The notes: generated from the sequence alone by a model not told the origin. Positions 31,709 through 43,571 are shown, counted from the stretch's first letter. The stretch is DNA of 64,000 nt from Sorex araneus (GCF_027595985.1 NC_073306.1:101972984-102036983), one strand, 5' to 3'. Numbers and translations: made by a program.

Positions 31709-33640
31709 AAAGAAGACTTCTAAAGTTCGGAAGTCTGCATTGGGAAATACAAAGAAACATTCCAAGCACATGGAACTGTATATAACAATTTTATACTTAG
31801 ACCATTGGAAAAGGAGGCAAGAGACTATATGATATATACAAGATCAGAATTATTGAAAGCCAGTTATCTATCAACATATTAAAGGCAAAATTCAATAAAT
31901 CCAAAGCAAATTTATAGAAAATAAAATTGGAAACATTTTCCCTAAGATCAAGTACATGTTAAGGATATCCATTCTCACCACTATTAATTTATATGTACTG
32001 ATATCCAAACCATAGAAAATAGGCAAAGTAAATAAATAAAGGGGTTTCAAAATGTAGAAGAAGTTAAACTATCACTACTTGCAGGTAGCATAATGATATA
32101 GTTAGAAATGACAAACTACAAAAACGGTAGTGCTAACAATAAGGCAACACAATGAAGTGAGTACCCACAAAACAAGATATAAAGTCTATTACATTTCATG
32201 TTTAAACAATGAAATTAAAGTGAAAGTAAATTCAAATTTTTTACAGTTGCATTAAAAAGTCAGTTATATAAGTAATAAGTATCTGAAAGTCATAGAAACT
32301 GTAAGTGACTATTAAAATAAGTAGATGACACAAGGAAATGCAAAATATTTTATGTTCATAGATTGGAACTATCTATGATAAAAGCATTAGCATTTTAAAA
32401 TGTCCACACAACCCAAAGAATTATTTAATTTAGTGCCACCCCTATAAAAATCCCAATGTATTCTTTGCAACATGGAACACATTTTATAAAAATGTGCATG
32501 GAACCACATAATTCCCTGAATAGTCAAGATAATACTCAGAAAAAAAATGAAAGGCAATTGCATTCCCTGACTTTAAACTGTACTATAAAGCTATAGCAAT
32601 TAAAAGAGTAGTGTTTAAATAAAAGCAACCATTCAGACAAGTGGAATAGAATTGGTAGCCCAAGTTAACTCTCATAAATTAATACTCAACTTACCACACA
32701 AGAGTTAAGAGTAGAAATCAGAGAGATTAAAAAAAAATAAACAACTATTCTCGTCAAGTGGTGTTGGTAAAATCAGGTAATTTCTTTGAAACATGAAATT
32801 AGACCACTACTTTGCTCTCTATGTAAAAACATTAAACCAATGGACTAAAGGCATTCATGTAAGACTTGAATCCCATGAAATGCATTGAGAAAAATTTAGA
32901 CAAACAGTCCTTAATATTGAGTTCAGTGGTGTCTTCAGTGATTTAACTTCACTGATATCAGAAGCAAGATCAAAAGTAAGCAAATGCAATTTCATCAATC
33001 TAAAAGACTTTGCACTGTAAAAGAAACTAGCAGTAAGACAAAAAGACAGCCTGCTGAATGGGAGAAAATGTTTGCCCAACATATATAAGGAAAAATATTC
33101 ATAATATATAAAGCACTCACAAAACTCAGCAAAAGAGAACAAAAAAACTACCCCCAAATGGGAAAAAGTGCTGAACACTTTATCAAAGAACACATGAAAA
33201 ATGGCCAACAGGGAAAACTAAAAACAAAAGCAGCTTATGTTAAAAATGCAGATCAAATCTCATACCATAGAAAATATCTGCTTTTTAAATTAAACACTCC
33301 CCCACCCCCTGCAGAAATGATAAGTACTGATAAGGTTCTATGGAGAAAGGAATTATTGTACATTGTTAATGGGAGCACAGAATGAACATATGAACAAGCA
33401 ATTCCACATCTAGGTATTTATTTAATGGCACAAAAAAGAAAACCCACAAACAATCAGAGGTATAATATATCTAACGTTAGTGATAGGTTGGTGTATCGTG
33501 GTAACATTTTACTCCTAAAATATGTAAATACCCTCATAAACTTGTGTTACCTCAAAGACAGAAAAATGGAAGCTGATGTGATTAATGTCAAAAGAGACTT
33601 GAGGATAAGGAATTTTATCACAAATGAAGGAGACTTTTTA
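31709..33640 (+). mobile_element. Old L1 ORF2 relic
   Basis: Spaced matches to L1 ORF2 continue from the RT region (caagtacatgttaaggatat, then attctcaccactattaattt near 31950) through gcctgctgaatgggagaaaa (33049) to the C-terminal part near 33350. Dense stops and indels mark it as ancient. The 5' part may lie before the younger L1 insertion at 29734. Confidence 0.65.
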
Positions 33641-33734
33641 TTTTATTAGCTGATCAAAAAAATGAAGAATACAATGTTAAATGTGTTTGAACATAATAAT
33701 ATGAATTAAAATGTATGAAGCAGGACCAGTCAAT

Positions 33735-33895
33735 GGACTGGAGTATATGTTTTGTGTGCAGGCAGCTAAAATTGTAATCCTCAATACCACCTGTTATCCC
33801 ACCCTTCCTTCAAGGAGCATCACAAGGAGTCAGGAGCAACCTTTAGCACTGAACTAGGAGTAACTTCTGAGCACTGTCAGGTGTGGCTCCAACCC
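33735..33895 (+). mobile_element. Old SINE-A copy
   Basis: Eroded head, then cacaaggagtcaggagcaa, actaggagtaacttctgagc and caggtgtggctccaaccca. Diverged. Confidence 0.6.
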
Positions 33896-33909
33896 AAATA
33901 TGAATAAAT

Positions 33910-34169
33910 TACTATATCACTGTATCAGTGCCATCCTGTTGCTCATCGATTTGCTTGAGCGGGCACCAGAAACGTTGTAAGTCCATTGTAAGACTTGTTG
34001 TTACTGTTTTTGGCATATCGAATATGCCACAAGTAGCTTGCCAGGCTCTTTCGTGCAGGTGAGATACTCTTGTTAGCTTGCTGGGCTCTCTGAGAGGGAT
34101 GGAGGAATTGAACTCGGGTAAGCCATGTGCAAGGCAAATGCCCTACCTGCCGTGCTATCACTCCAGCCC
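33910..34169 (-). mobile_element. SINE-B copy with TSD
   Basis: Complete reverse SINE-B from its tail (atcactgtatcagtgccatc) to the head (ctatcactccagccc). The flanks aaatatgaataaat (33896-33909) and aaatattaataaat (34170-34183) form a 14-bp TSD with one mismatch. Confidence 0.9.
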
Positions 34170-34295
34170 AAATATTAATAAATAAATTTTTAAATATATG
34201 AAGAGCAATTGAATCTAGGTAAGAAATAAAATACATTATATATGGAAAATATATAATACCTCTCCTGGTAACTCATAATAAGGAAATAATCAATA

Positions 34296-35420
34296 AGAAT
34301 TTAAAGAAGGCTTTTGATTCTGTTGAGACTGAAGCGATCATTAAAGCCCTAGCCAAACAGGGCATTCAAACTAAGTACATCAAGATCCTCCACAAACTGT
34401 ATTACGGATTCACCACCAGGATCTCACCATTCTACAAGGAAATGATCATTGACATAAAGAGAGGGGTTCAGCAGGGTGATACTATTTCACGGAAACTCTT
34501 CAGTGCCACCCTTCAGAACACCATTCGACAACTGGAATGGGAAGAAATCGGAGTGAAGATAGACGGTTGGCAACTACACCACCTCCACTTCACTGATGAC
34601 ATCGTTTTCATAACGTCAAACATTAGCCAAGTGGCACAAATGATGGACGACTTCGACGGTGAGTGTGGAAAGGTCAGACTGCAGCTGAATCTCAGCAAAA
34701 CAATGTTCATGAAAAATGATCTAGTTCCTGACGTTCCATTTGCTCTCAACAGAACCAACATCTCTGAATGCAGGAGCTCTGTGTACCTGGGTCGAAAACT
34801 CAACATGAGGAACGTCTTGGCACCAGAACTGCACAGGAAGAAGAGAGCAGTGTAGAGTGCCTTCAAAAGCATCGAAGAAATGGTTAAGAGGACGAAGAAC
34901 CTCCGGCTCCAGGCATATTTTTTCGACTCCACTGTTCTTCCTGCACTAACATATGCCTCAGAGACCTGGGCCCTACAAAAACAGGATGAGAATGCTATCA
35001 GGTATCCCAAAGAGGAATCAAAAGAGTTATGCTTGGAGTATCGCGTTTTACTCAAGTGAGAGAAGGAATCCAGAGTTCTGACCTTTGTCGATGGTCAGGA
35101 ATCAGGGACACTGTCTCATTTGTTAAGGCATCAAAAACCAGGTGGGCTGGACATGTAACGCAATTCAGAGATGACCGCTGGACTAGATCTGTTAACGACT
35201 GGATTCCAAGGGACATCAAAAGACCGCATGGACGCCCACCAACTAGATGGTCAGACTTCTTTGTCAAAACCCTGAATGAACAGTTTGAAGCTCTTCCTGT
35301 TCTTGGAGAGAGCAGTTACCACTGGGCTACAATACACGTGACAGGGATGAATGGAGACGTTAGAGGTCAAAGGTCAATGGGATGGCAAGTGACAAGTGAC
35401 AAGTGTGTGTATACTATTTA
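34296..35420 (+). pseudogene. RTE-clade LINE reverse transcriptase relic, C-terminal half
   Basis: Frame-consistent coding remnant from about 34302 to the tag at 34853-34855. Residues include RT motif A (KAFDSVE), the region RGVQQGDTIS and motif C with FTDD in place of the usual FADD. The frame reads on through the tag to about 35020 (LPALTYASETWALQ). After a frameshift it continues at about 35029-35340 with RWAGHV and GRPPTRW, and ends in HWATI. This order and these signatures fit RTE-type non-LTR retrotransposons (the clade that includes BovB), not L1. The endonuclease and the first part of RT are missing (5' truncation near 34296). The 3' end (35375-35405) is a short tandem of gacaagt units, not poly(A). 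With at least one stop and one frameshift the copy is dead. Confidence 0.82.
35341..35405 (+). repeat. RTE 3' end and short-repeat tail
   Basis: gggatgaatggagacgtta (35344-35362), then tcaatgggatggcaagtg (35374) and two to three gacaagt units. In the alternative frame, 35338-35361 encodes RDRDEWRR, the expected C-terminal continuation after HWATI, so coding sequence runs nearly to the tail. The same text occurs at the 3' end of SINE-B copies. Confidence 0.75.
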
Positions 35421-35712
35421 ACCGCTATAGGTTACATGTGTTTTTGGTTAAGCACACATGGAATATTTACTGGGAGTGATCATAGTGGTTATCAGAGATT
35501 CCCAAACGTGACCTTTATCTTCTTTTTAGAAAAAAAACTTCCCAGCACCCCCTTTCCCCACAAACAATGTCTTCTTTAAGTGAATAAAAGAAAACACCAC
35601 CAATTGAACCCAAGGCAACTACTGCACCCTGAATAGTTACAGTCACCTCTCAGAGAGAAGTATCACCCACTTTTTGCAAGCACTGATCTATAGTAGTATA
35701 AACGAATTATGT

Positions 35713-35955
35713 GGCACTGTAGCACTGTCATCCTGTTTTTCATAGATTTTCTTGAGCAGGCACCAGTAGCGTCTCCATTGTGAGACTTGTCACTGTTTTT
35801 GGCATATTGAATACACCACGGGTAGCTTGCCAGGCTTTACCATGTGGGCGGTATACTCTCGGTAGCTTGCCGGTCTCTCCAAGAGGGACGGAGGAATTGA
35901 ACCTGGGTTGGCCTCATGCAAGGCAAACGTCCTACCCGCTGTGCTTTCGCTCCAG
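35713..35955 (-). mobile_element. SINE-B copy
   Basis: Reverse SINE-B from ggcactgtagcactgtcatc to gctttcgctccag. The tail has the CAGTGCTAC variant. It lies 18 bp from a SINE-A of opposite orientation, head to head. Confidence 0.9.
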
Positions 35956-35973
35956 TAATTAAAACACAAAGCA

Positions 35974-36154
35974 GGGGCCTGGTGTGATAGTACAGCGGGT
36001 AGGGTGCTTGCCTTGCACGCAGCCAACTTGGGTTCGATTCCCAGCATCCCATATGGTCCCCTGAGCACCTCCAGGGATAATTCCTGAGTGCAGAGCCAGG
36101 AGTGACCCCTGTGCATCTCCAGGTGTGACCCAAATAAAGCAAAAAAAAAAAACC
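35974..36154 (+). mobile_element. SINE-A copy with TSD
   Basis: Near-consensus SINE-A with A-tail 36140-36151. The TSD cacaaagca is identical at 35965-35973 and 36155-36163. Confidence 0.9.
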
Positions 36155-36189
36155 CACAAAGCAAAAGGTTACATGCTATAACACCCATG

Positions 36190-36295
36190 TAGTCCTCTAA
36201 GATCTCCTAGGAGTGGTTCCAGAGCACAGAGCCAGGAATGTGCTGGAGCACAGGCATTGTGACCCCAAACCTGAAATAAATAAAATTTGGAAAGA
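36190..36295 (+). mobile_element. Headless SINE-A fragment
   Basis: Body part only: gtcctctaagatctcctagg, agagcacagagccaggaat and an A-rich end at 36275-36295. Confidence 0.55.
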
Positions 36296-36439
36296 AACTT
36301 CATCAGTTTAATCAAGGTATATAAAATAAAATAAAACAATCAACACCATACTTTAAAAATTTGAATGATGCTTCTCAAGATCAGGAACTAGATAAAGGTC
36401 TGCTTTCACCATTCCTGTTCAATTCATCTTGAAATCATT

Positions 36440-36692
36440 AGAGCAATGAAACATCACGACCACGATCACGATATCCTGTTAATCACCGATTTCTCGGGCG
36501 AGCTCAGTAACATCTCATTTTGTCTTTTCCATGAGATTAGAAGTCTATCTCGACTCGGCCCTCCTAATGATGTTGCACTGGGGGCTCTTCAGGGTCAGGG
36601 GAATGAGATCCAGCTTGTTACTGGATTTTGCATATGAATACACCATGGGAAGCTTGCAAGGCTGTCCCATGTGGGCAGGAAACTCTCCAATA
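36440..36692 (-). mobile_element. Diverged SINE-B, long variant
   Basis: Reverse order: a tail-like tcacgatatcctgttaatca, cgagctcagtaacatctca, then the long-variant segment (gagattagaagtct, cttcagggtcaggggaatga), then ggattttgcatatgaataca and ggcaggaaactctcc. The tRNA head is missing. It supports the long form as a real subfamily. Confidence 0.65.
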
Positions 36693-36814
36693 AACATAAA
36701 TTTTTAAAAACAAAATTCACAAGCATTATAAAGGAAAAAGTAAACTATCTTGATATGTGGACAATATAATTGTCAGTATATATGTATAACATACTAAGAA
36801 CTCTAAAGAATATA

Positions 36815-37110
36815 AACTTGGGCTAAGAGGTAGTACAGCAATTAGGACTCATGCTTAGCATGTGCTGGATTGGGGTTGGGTCCCAGACCTCGTGATCTTC
36901 CAAACATGATTTGATGCATACCTGGAACCCTTGAACACCAGTAGGTATGGCTATGGAGGTCCCCAGTGCCATGTGGTGTCCTGATGTCACTAGTGTTACA
37001 GGGCCTGGGCAGCACAGCCTCCAGGGGCCCTTGCATTGACCTACCACCTTTACCAACCCAGAACTACTGGGAGTTCTGCCTGGGAGCTCTCCACGCCTCC
37101 AGAAATAAGA
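36815..37110 (+). mobile_element. tRNA-headed SINE with a third body type
   Basis: The head (gggctaagaggtagtacagc, catgcttagcatgtgctgg) is followed by a body unlike SINE-A or SINE-B (ttgaacaccagtaggtatgg, ggcctgggcagcacagcctc). A-rich text follows after 37100. The element at 59795-60090 may belong with it. Old and diverged. Confidence 0.45.
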
Positions 37111-38475
37111 AACTTTACCAGGATTGATAATTAGTTAGTTTCTAGGATTCAGGGCAAATATACAGAAACAAAATTAGTTTCTACATATTATTGTATAATA
37201 GTACTGAAACAGAATATTTAGAAATAATTATGGACAAGATATATAAGATCTGTCTACTGAGTACCGAACATTGTCAAGTAAAAGGAGACAGCTAAATCCA
37301 GAGATATATTATATTTTGAATCAAGAGTCTACGTATTTTTAAAAAACATTATTAAAGGACCGTGATTTATCAAGCTACTCATAGTTGAGTTTCAGATGTA
37401 TATTGAGTACCCATCCCACCACCAGTGTCAATATTATTTTTAAGATGCTTATGTTGTCTACATTTATCAATTTGATGCAATTGAAACAAAATTCCCAGGA
37501 GATACTTCCAAAATTGAAAAGTTGATTCTAATTCAAATATGAAAATACATAGGATGTAAAATAGATAGATTTTTAAATAGACATCAGTCTAAGGACCCTT
37601 AGTGCCTGATTTAAAGATTTGCTAGGAAGGATATTGTAATTAAGAGGTTATGGCCTGAGCATAAGAGACAAAGACTTCAAAGGTGTATCTATACAGCAGA
37701 CTCCAAAAGTAAATGCATAGAAATAGTACATAAATTTTTTCTCAAAAGTTCTAAGACAAATTAATAAAGAAAGGAAATGCTTTTTGATATATGGTGCTGG
37801 AATAACTGAATCAATTTATGAATCAAAAATTGACTTCAATCTCTTTCACACCACACTAAAAACATGAGATTTATCACAAACTTACGAAAGCTGTAACTTT
37901 AAAGGAAAGGAGAATGATGGGGTATGGTTTAGTAGTAAAGTTTAGGAGTCACATGTATGGGACTTGAGTTCAATTTCTAGTGAGCCCCGAGCCCCACCTA
38001 GAGTGAAAAAGAGTAGAAAACAATATTTAGGACTATAAAAATGGTCCTGAGAATTTTTGGCAGTGGAAGAAACCTAGAATCAATTTGTTGCACTTTATAT
38101 GAGAACTTGCTCAGAGTGGTAAATAATCTGCCAAACAACACACCAATAAATGAAGTGTGGTTCATGCTAGTATATTCTCACTTCATTTCTTTCTAGATTT
38201 TAGAATTTTTGCAGAAAGCTAATCTTAACAGTGTTATTGTAGTTTGACAGCTTGCAGGTCTTTTTCTGACAGTTTATTGTCTGCATTCAAATGTAGGCTA
38301 CCATGCATCAATCAAAATACAGTCAAGCTAAAAATTAAAGTTGATAATCTGATATATAAAAGAAGTTGGGGATTGTGGTGATACTCCACTAATATGACCA
38401 TGATACATGTTCTGCTAAGGAACCATTAATATTAATATTAACCACTAACCATTGATATACATATTTTTATTATAT
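37111..38475. other. Mostly unique DNA with weak repeat remnants
   Basis: A possible old L1 3' remnant lies at about 37345-37430 (gtacccatcccaccaccagt). A short tRNA-like SINE remnant lies at about 37917-38030 (ggtttagtagtaaagtttag, acttgagttcaatttctag). Nothing else is recognised. Confidence 0.4.
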
Positions 38476-39034
38476 GACAGAATCTCCTGCCCCTGTGCCA
38501 GGCTATCTTCACCAGGGGGCCCCTCAGAGAGGGGCGGGTTGAATTTTGCTCCCCATCCCAAGCAGAGCCCCGGCAGCTGAAAACCTCCAGAACCCAGCCA
38601 CAGCCATGCTAAAGGCTACTCTCCACACACTCAGACAAGCCTCACCATGAAGGAACCAGCAGAGGAATGCAGGTATGTGGGATCCGTGGCTGAGATCCAA
38701 GACTGCTTGGATTAGGACTGGGCCTCCTCCCCCCAGGTCCCTAATTTTCTAGTAGCTTGGCATTCACACCCACAAACTGCCCCCAGGGCCATGTAATCTC
38801 ATCAATGGCCAAGATCCAGAGATTGTAAAACAAAGCTCCTAGAAGAGAGCTATGCAGAATCTCCCAAGGCAGAGCCTGGCAAGTTACCCATGGTGTATTT
38901 GATATGCCAAAAACAGTAACAATAATGGACCTCATTCCCCTGATCCTAAACTCGACAGGGACAAATGGAGATGTTACTGGTGTCTGCTCGAGCAAATCGA
39001 TGAGCAATGGGATGACAGTGATACAGTGATACTT
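38476..39034 (+). mobile_element. Long element ending in SINE-B body, without tRNA head
   Basis: About 375 bp of GC-rich sequence (38478-38850; ctcctgcccctgtgccaggc, cagagaggggcgggttg, gggccatgtaatctcatcaa) runs into a SINE-B body at aaggcagagcctggcaag (38857). It then passes through the long-variant segment and tail (cagtgatacagtgatac, to 39034). No A-tail is present. The flanks ttttattatat (38465) and tttaattatat (39034) could be an eroded TSD. This may be an RTE-derived non-autonomous element, and possibly the donor of the SINE-B 3' half. Confidence 0.6.
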
Positions 39035-39086
39035 TAATTATATATATTATTAATTTCACAATCTGTAATTAATTCTTTAAAAGTTG

Positions 39087-39262
39087 GGGCTGAAGATTTG
39101 GTACAATGCTTGTGTTGCATGTGACCAACCTGGATTTGGTCCCCAGCATTGTATACAGTCAATTCCCTGACCATTGTCAGGAGTGATCCTTGAACACAGA
39201 GCCAGGATTAAGCCCTAGGTACCACTGTGTGTGGCCTTCCCAAACAAACAAAATACAAAAAA
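39087..39262 (+). mobile_element. Diverged SINE-A copy
   Basis: ggggctgaagatttggtaca, ctggatttggtccccagca, ttccctgaccattgtcagga, cacagagccaggattaagcc and an A-rich tail. Confidence 0.75.
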
Positions 39263-39684
39263 ACCTAAAGAGTTTGTTATGTGAAAGCTTCTGAAAAATA
39301 CTTTTTATATGTTATTTAATTTCACTTAATCACTATAAATGGTAGTCTGGAGAGAAATTTGATAAATTACTTGGTCCATGGCTGCAATATTCTTAGGTAG
39401 TAGCATCAGGATTCAAATTAATGTTTGCTTGTATTTAGGATGCAATTCCTCCACAGTTCTTACATGCATAGTTATAGTCACTGCTACTGCTGTTACTAGC
39501 AATCAGTTATTAAATTCCACCCATTAAATTAGATTATGCCTCATATCACAGTTATTCATACACATAAGATATTGATAAATATATATATACATATATAAGT
39601 ATAGAGGGTTTTTTTAAATCTTACTAATATTTTAGTTGCCCATCATCTCTGTTACCTATAGAATAGTCTACTGTTCTTTTGGGG

Positions 39685-39865
39685 GGGATGAGGGGACATG
39701 GTTATTTTAGCCACACCTGCTGGTGGTTAGGGCTTATCCTGGCTTTGCATTAAAGGATCACACATGGTAGTGCTCAGGAACTGTAAGGGGTTCCAGGTAT
39801 CGAATGAGGCCAATCGTGTGTAAAGCAAATACTCCCTACCAACTGTACTATCACTACGGACCTTA
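39685..39865 (-). mobile_element. Diverged SINE-A copy
   Basis: Reverse order: ccacacctgctggtggttag, ctggctttgcattaaaggat, gtagtgctcaggaactgt, tcgaatgaggccaatcgtgt, ending ctatcactacggacc. Confidence 0.7.
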
Positions 39866-41807
39866 GGTTAACTATTCTTAAAACACTAGAGGAAACTAAG
39901 ATTTCAAGGTTAAGACTTTTTCCATACTTAAAAGTCTGCTAAATCAAAGACCCAGCATTTGAAACCAGATATATTTAGAATTAAATTTAATGCCATTGCA
40001 ATAACACTATCTTCCCGATATTTGAATCTCCCAACTATGTTGGCACTAGATATTGTACTTTATGGAATCTGGGCAACTGAGAAAAAACAGACTAGGTATA
40101 ATTTTCTGCATTTTCAGGCAAAACACTCCAATACAATCCTCAGCTTTTAGAATTCAACTTTCTCTGGTAAATGAATAAAATGTTTTCATCACATAGGCTT
40201 GGCATGATTGGAAATATTTATTTAATGTGATAATACATTTACATCTGTGTGGTAGTCAAAGGAGTTGAGATTACTGAATGGCTCACTCTATTTGGTTTTA
40301 TCTAGCTATTTAGCAGATAAAAGTAAATGAATGTAGCATGCCTGGCCTATTAAACCAACCCTTTAATTCCAAAGTACCCAAATGTATGTTATTTTTCTCT
40401 CTTTCATTTTAGTACAGACCACTGGCTCCAATAATGCCACCTGATAAAGAAGTCAGTCTTTTGAAATTAATGTTCACATATCCTCAGAAATTCAGTTCTC
40501 ATTTTAATTTAAAGCAGAAGTTCTTTTCTCTCTCTTTTATTTTAGGGAGTTTTCCTATTTGAAATCAGTGAAGTGTGTATTAACATTACACTGGCAGTTT
40601 CTGAATGATTTTGGAAAAGATCAAAGTCTTTTTTTAATTGCTAAGTAAAAGATATTTAATCATTTCATTGTGATTTATTGGGTGAAAATAGAATATGACA
40701 GTTTCCTCCAAAATTAATATAATGGTAATAAGCGGCAGAAATAGCACGCTATAATAAGATTCCAAACGTTAAATCAACATAGATTGGAGAGAAGCTTGTT
40801 AAATTTAGAGATTTACTTTCTGTTTTACTTTAGAGATTGAGAAATTTGTTCAGTTAATCCTGAGATGAAACCGTGAAAATACATATCTCTTTGTAGGATC
40901 AATTACATCATAACAGAAAGAGGATTTTATTTTGCTTTACATAGGATCATGAGATATTATATTGAACAAGAAGACATCATTTCACTAGTTTTTTTATTCC
41001 TACTGTCAGCAGTCAGGGAATAGTTGGCTGAGAATGTTTGACACGTCCTCTGCTTTCTTTTATTTTTAGTTTTGATTTTTGAATCTATGTAACTGAAAAC
41101 ACATTCACTACCGTACACTAAATCTAAAGTGGATTTCCTTTTTTCCTCACCAAAAACATTCTATGAAAGTTTAAATTAATGTCATAAAATTGATTTTTGT
41201 CCCACTTAGTCCCAATTGAGGACCATTGATTGTATTATGTAATCTACATGTATTTATCTGGGTCATGTAATGGTTAGCTTTTAATAATTCTCCATTGGGT
41301 TGATCTTGGGGCACGATGGATGCAAAGAAATGGCATCCATGAATAAATTGACCAGTCATTTCGTGCAGCCATGGTACAGAGACTTTTAGGTCTTTTAAAA
41401 ACCTCTTTAGTCTTAATCTTATGTTCCTTAAGGTGATAATAATAGTATTTATCTCAGAGAGTGCTTTTGAGGATTACATAAGATAATGTATGTAAAGCAA
41501 TTAGCTCAATTCCTAGGACTTATTAACTACCCATAGGTTAACTGTGATTATTAATAATATTTTGAATAATACCTTTTGTGTTATACCATTATTTTAGTTT
41601 GCGGCATTAAAGAAAAACACATTCTTTTTTGGTATTATTTAATCGGTTCAGACTCTAATGCAGAAAATGAATTAAATAGTAATTAATGAAAATGTAAAAA
41701 CTAGTATTTTAATTTATTTGGAATTTTCAATTTATTAAACTGTCACTTTTGAGTGCTATCACACTTAAGTAATTACTATGTGTTTTATATTAAAGAGTCC
41801 TACATTT
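39866..41807. other. Unique DNA, nothing identified
   Basis: About 1.9 kb of AT-rich, apparently unique sequence, among the longest repeat-free stretches here. No convincing ORF or splice structure is seen. Confidence 0.5.
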
Positions 41808-41950
41808 TGTTGTTATTGTTGAATCACCATGAGCTACAGTTATAAAACTTTTATATTTGAGTTTCAGTCATACAATGATTGAACACCCGTCCCTATACCA
41901 GTATACGTTTTTCACTACCAATGTCCTTAGTATCCCTCCCCATTCCATGG
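41808..41950 (-). mobile_element. 5'-truncated L1, 3'UTR only
   Basis: ttgttgaatcaccatgagct, tttcagtcatacaatgattg and acccgtccctataccagtat follow the reverse L1 3' end. The T-rich tail is short and interrupted. Diverged. Confidence 0.7.
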
Positions 41951-42470
41951 GATTCTAAATTGTTAGGAATACATAGAATTATGTTCATTTTTGACCATAT
42001 TAAGAAGGCATAGTACATATATTTCTTAAAATATTTCAATAGTAAAAAAATCTAAATGTTCTCAAAATAGCCTTATTTACTGATAAATTGACATAAATTG
42101 CTAGAAAATTCTAAATAAAATTTCATTATGATTAAATTATATATTTAATGAGGTTCTATTATAATGATTAAATGAAAGTATCAAACTAATATTTTTTTCA
42201 TTAAGTAAATGTGATTTTGATTTTTAGAACAATCTCACTTATGTTGAACACATTATCCTAAATATGAACAATTTGGTCATGCATTTTTTGGTAATTTTAT
42301 TTTTATTTCTTATTTATAAATAATTTACTATCAAAACCAATTTTGACAGCTACATAAATATAGAAATACTATCTTAGAAATAATTTAGTTGACCTGAAGT
42401 GTGGAGTCTATAATCAGAGATAGTAAAATTTCTGGATGCAGACCATTTGGTAGAATTTATCTCTTGGTCA

Positions 42471-43440
42471 TTGTTTTTTTTTTTTAAATTTTGTTGAATC
42501 ACTGCGTGATGGGCTGGAGCTATAGCGCAGAGGGTATTCTTGCATGAAGCCAACCTGGGTTCGATTCCTCTGCCCTTTATGGAGAGCCTGGCAAGCTACC
42601 AAGAGTATCTCGCCTCCACGACAGAGCCTGGAAAGCTACCTGTGGCGTATTCAATATGCCGACAACAGTAACAAGTCTCACAATAGAGACTGGTGCCCGC
42701 TTGAGCAAATTGATGAGCAATGGGATGACAGTGACAGTGGTACAGTGATACACTGTAAGATAGTTACAAGCTTTCATGTTTGGGTTACAATCACACAATG
42801 ATCAAACACCCATCCCTCCACCAGTGCACATTCCCCACCACCAATATCCCCGGTATACCCCCCTTTCCTACTCTCCCTCAGCCTCCATGGCAGACAATAT
42901 TCCCCATACTCTCTCTCTCCTTTTGGGCATATGGCTTGCAACATAGACACTGAGAGGTCATCATGTTTGGTCCATTATCTACTTTCGGCATGCATCTCCC
43001 ATCCCGACTGATTTCTCCAGCCATCATTTTCTCAGTGATCCCTTCTCTATTCCATATGCCTTCTCCCCTTTGCTCATGAAGCAGGCTTCCAGCTATGGGT
43101 CAATCCTCCTGGCCCTTGTATCTACTGTCCTTGGGTGTCAGCCTCATGTGATGTTATTCTATACTCCACAAATGAGTGCAGTCCTTCTGTGTCTGTCCCT
43201 CTCTTTCTGACTCATTTCACTTAGCATGATACTCTTCTTGTCTATCCATTTAAAAGCAAATTTCATGACTTCATCTCTCCTAAGAGCTGCATAGTATTCC
43301 ATTGTGTAGATGTATCAAAGTTTCTTTAACCAGTCATCTATTCTAGGGCACTTGGGTTGTTTCCATATTTTGTCTATTGTTAACAGTGCTGCAATGAACA
43401 TATACAGATGTTTTTTCTTCTGTGCTTTTTTTGCATCATT
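42471..43440 (-). mobile_element. 5'-truncated L1 interrupted by SINE-B
   Basis: The L1 tail and first 3'UTR bases (42471-42510) are separated by a SINE-B from the rest of the 3'UTR and the ORF2 C-terminal region (42751 to about 43440, ending near tttttgcatcattgg). Pieces of L1 on both sides are collinear. Confidence 0.85.
42511..42750 (+). mobile_element. SINE-B nested in L1
   Basis: Complete SINE-B from gggctggagctatagcgcag to the tail gacagtgacagtggtacagt. Flanks cactgcgtgat (42500) and cactgtaagat (42751) are an imperfect 11-bp TSD from the L1 3' end. A few head bases are missing before the B-box. Confidence 0.88.
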
Positions 43441-43571
43441 GGTTAATTCTGAGAATATACAGAGTCTGAGCACATAGACTGACCAGTTAGCTCTTTTATA
43501 AGGTATCTTCTAGAAGAGAGAATATGCATAAATAACTTTAGTGTATAGATGTGTGGATAGGATGGTTAAAA

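Noticed and set aside
34513..35055. 180-codon minus-strand ORF
   Set aside because: Antisense shadow of the RTE reverse transcriptase relic.
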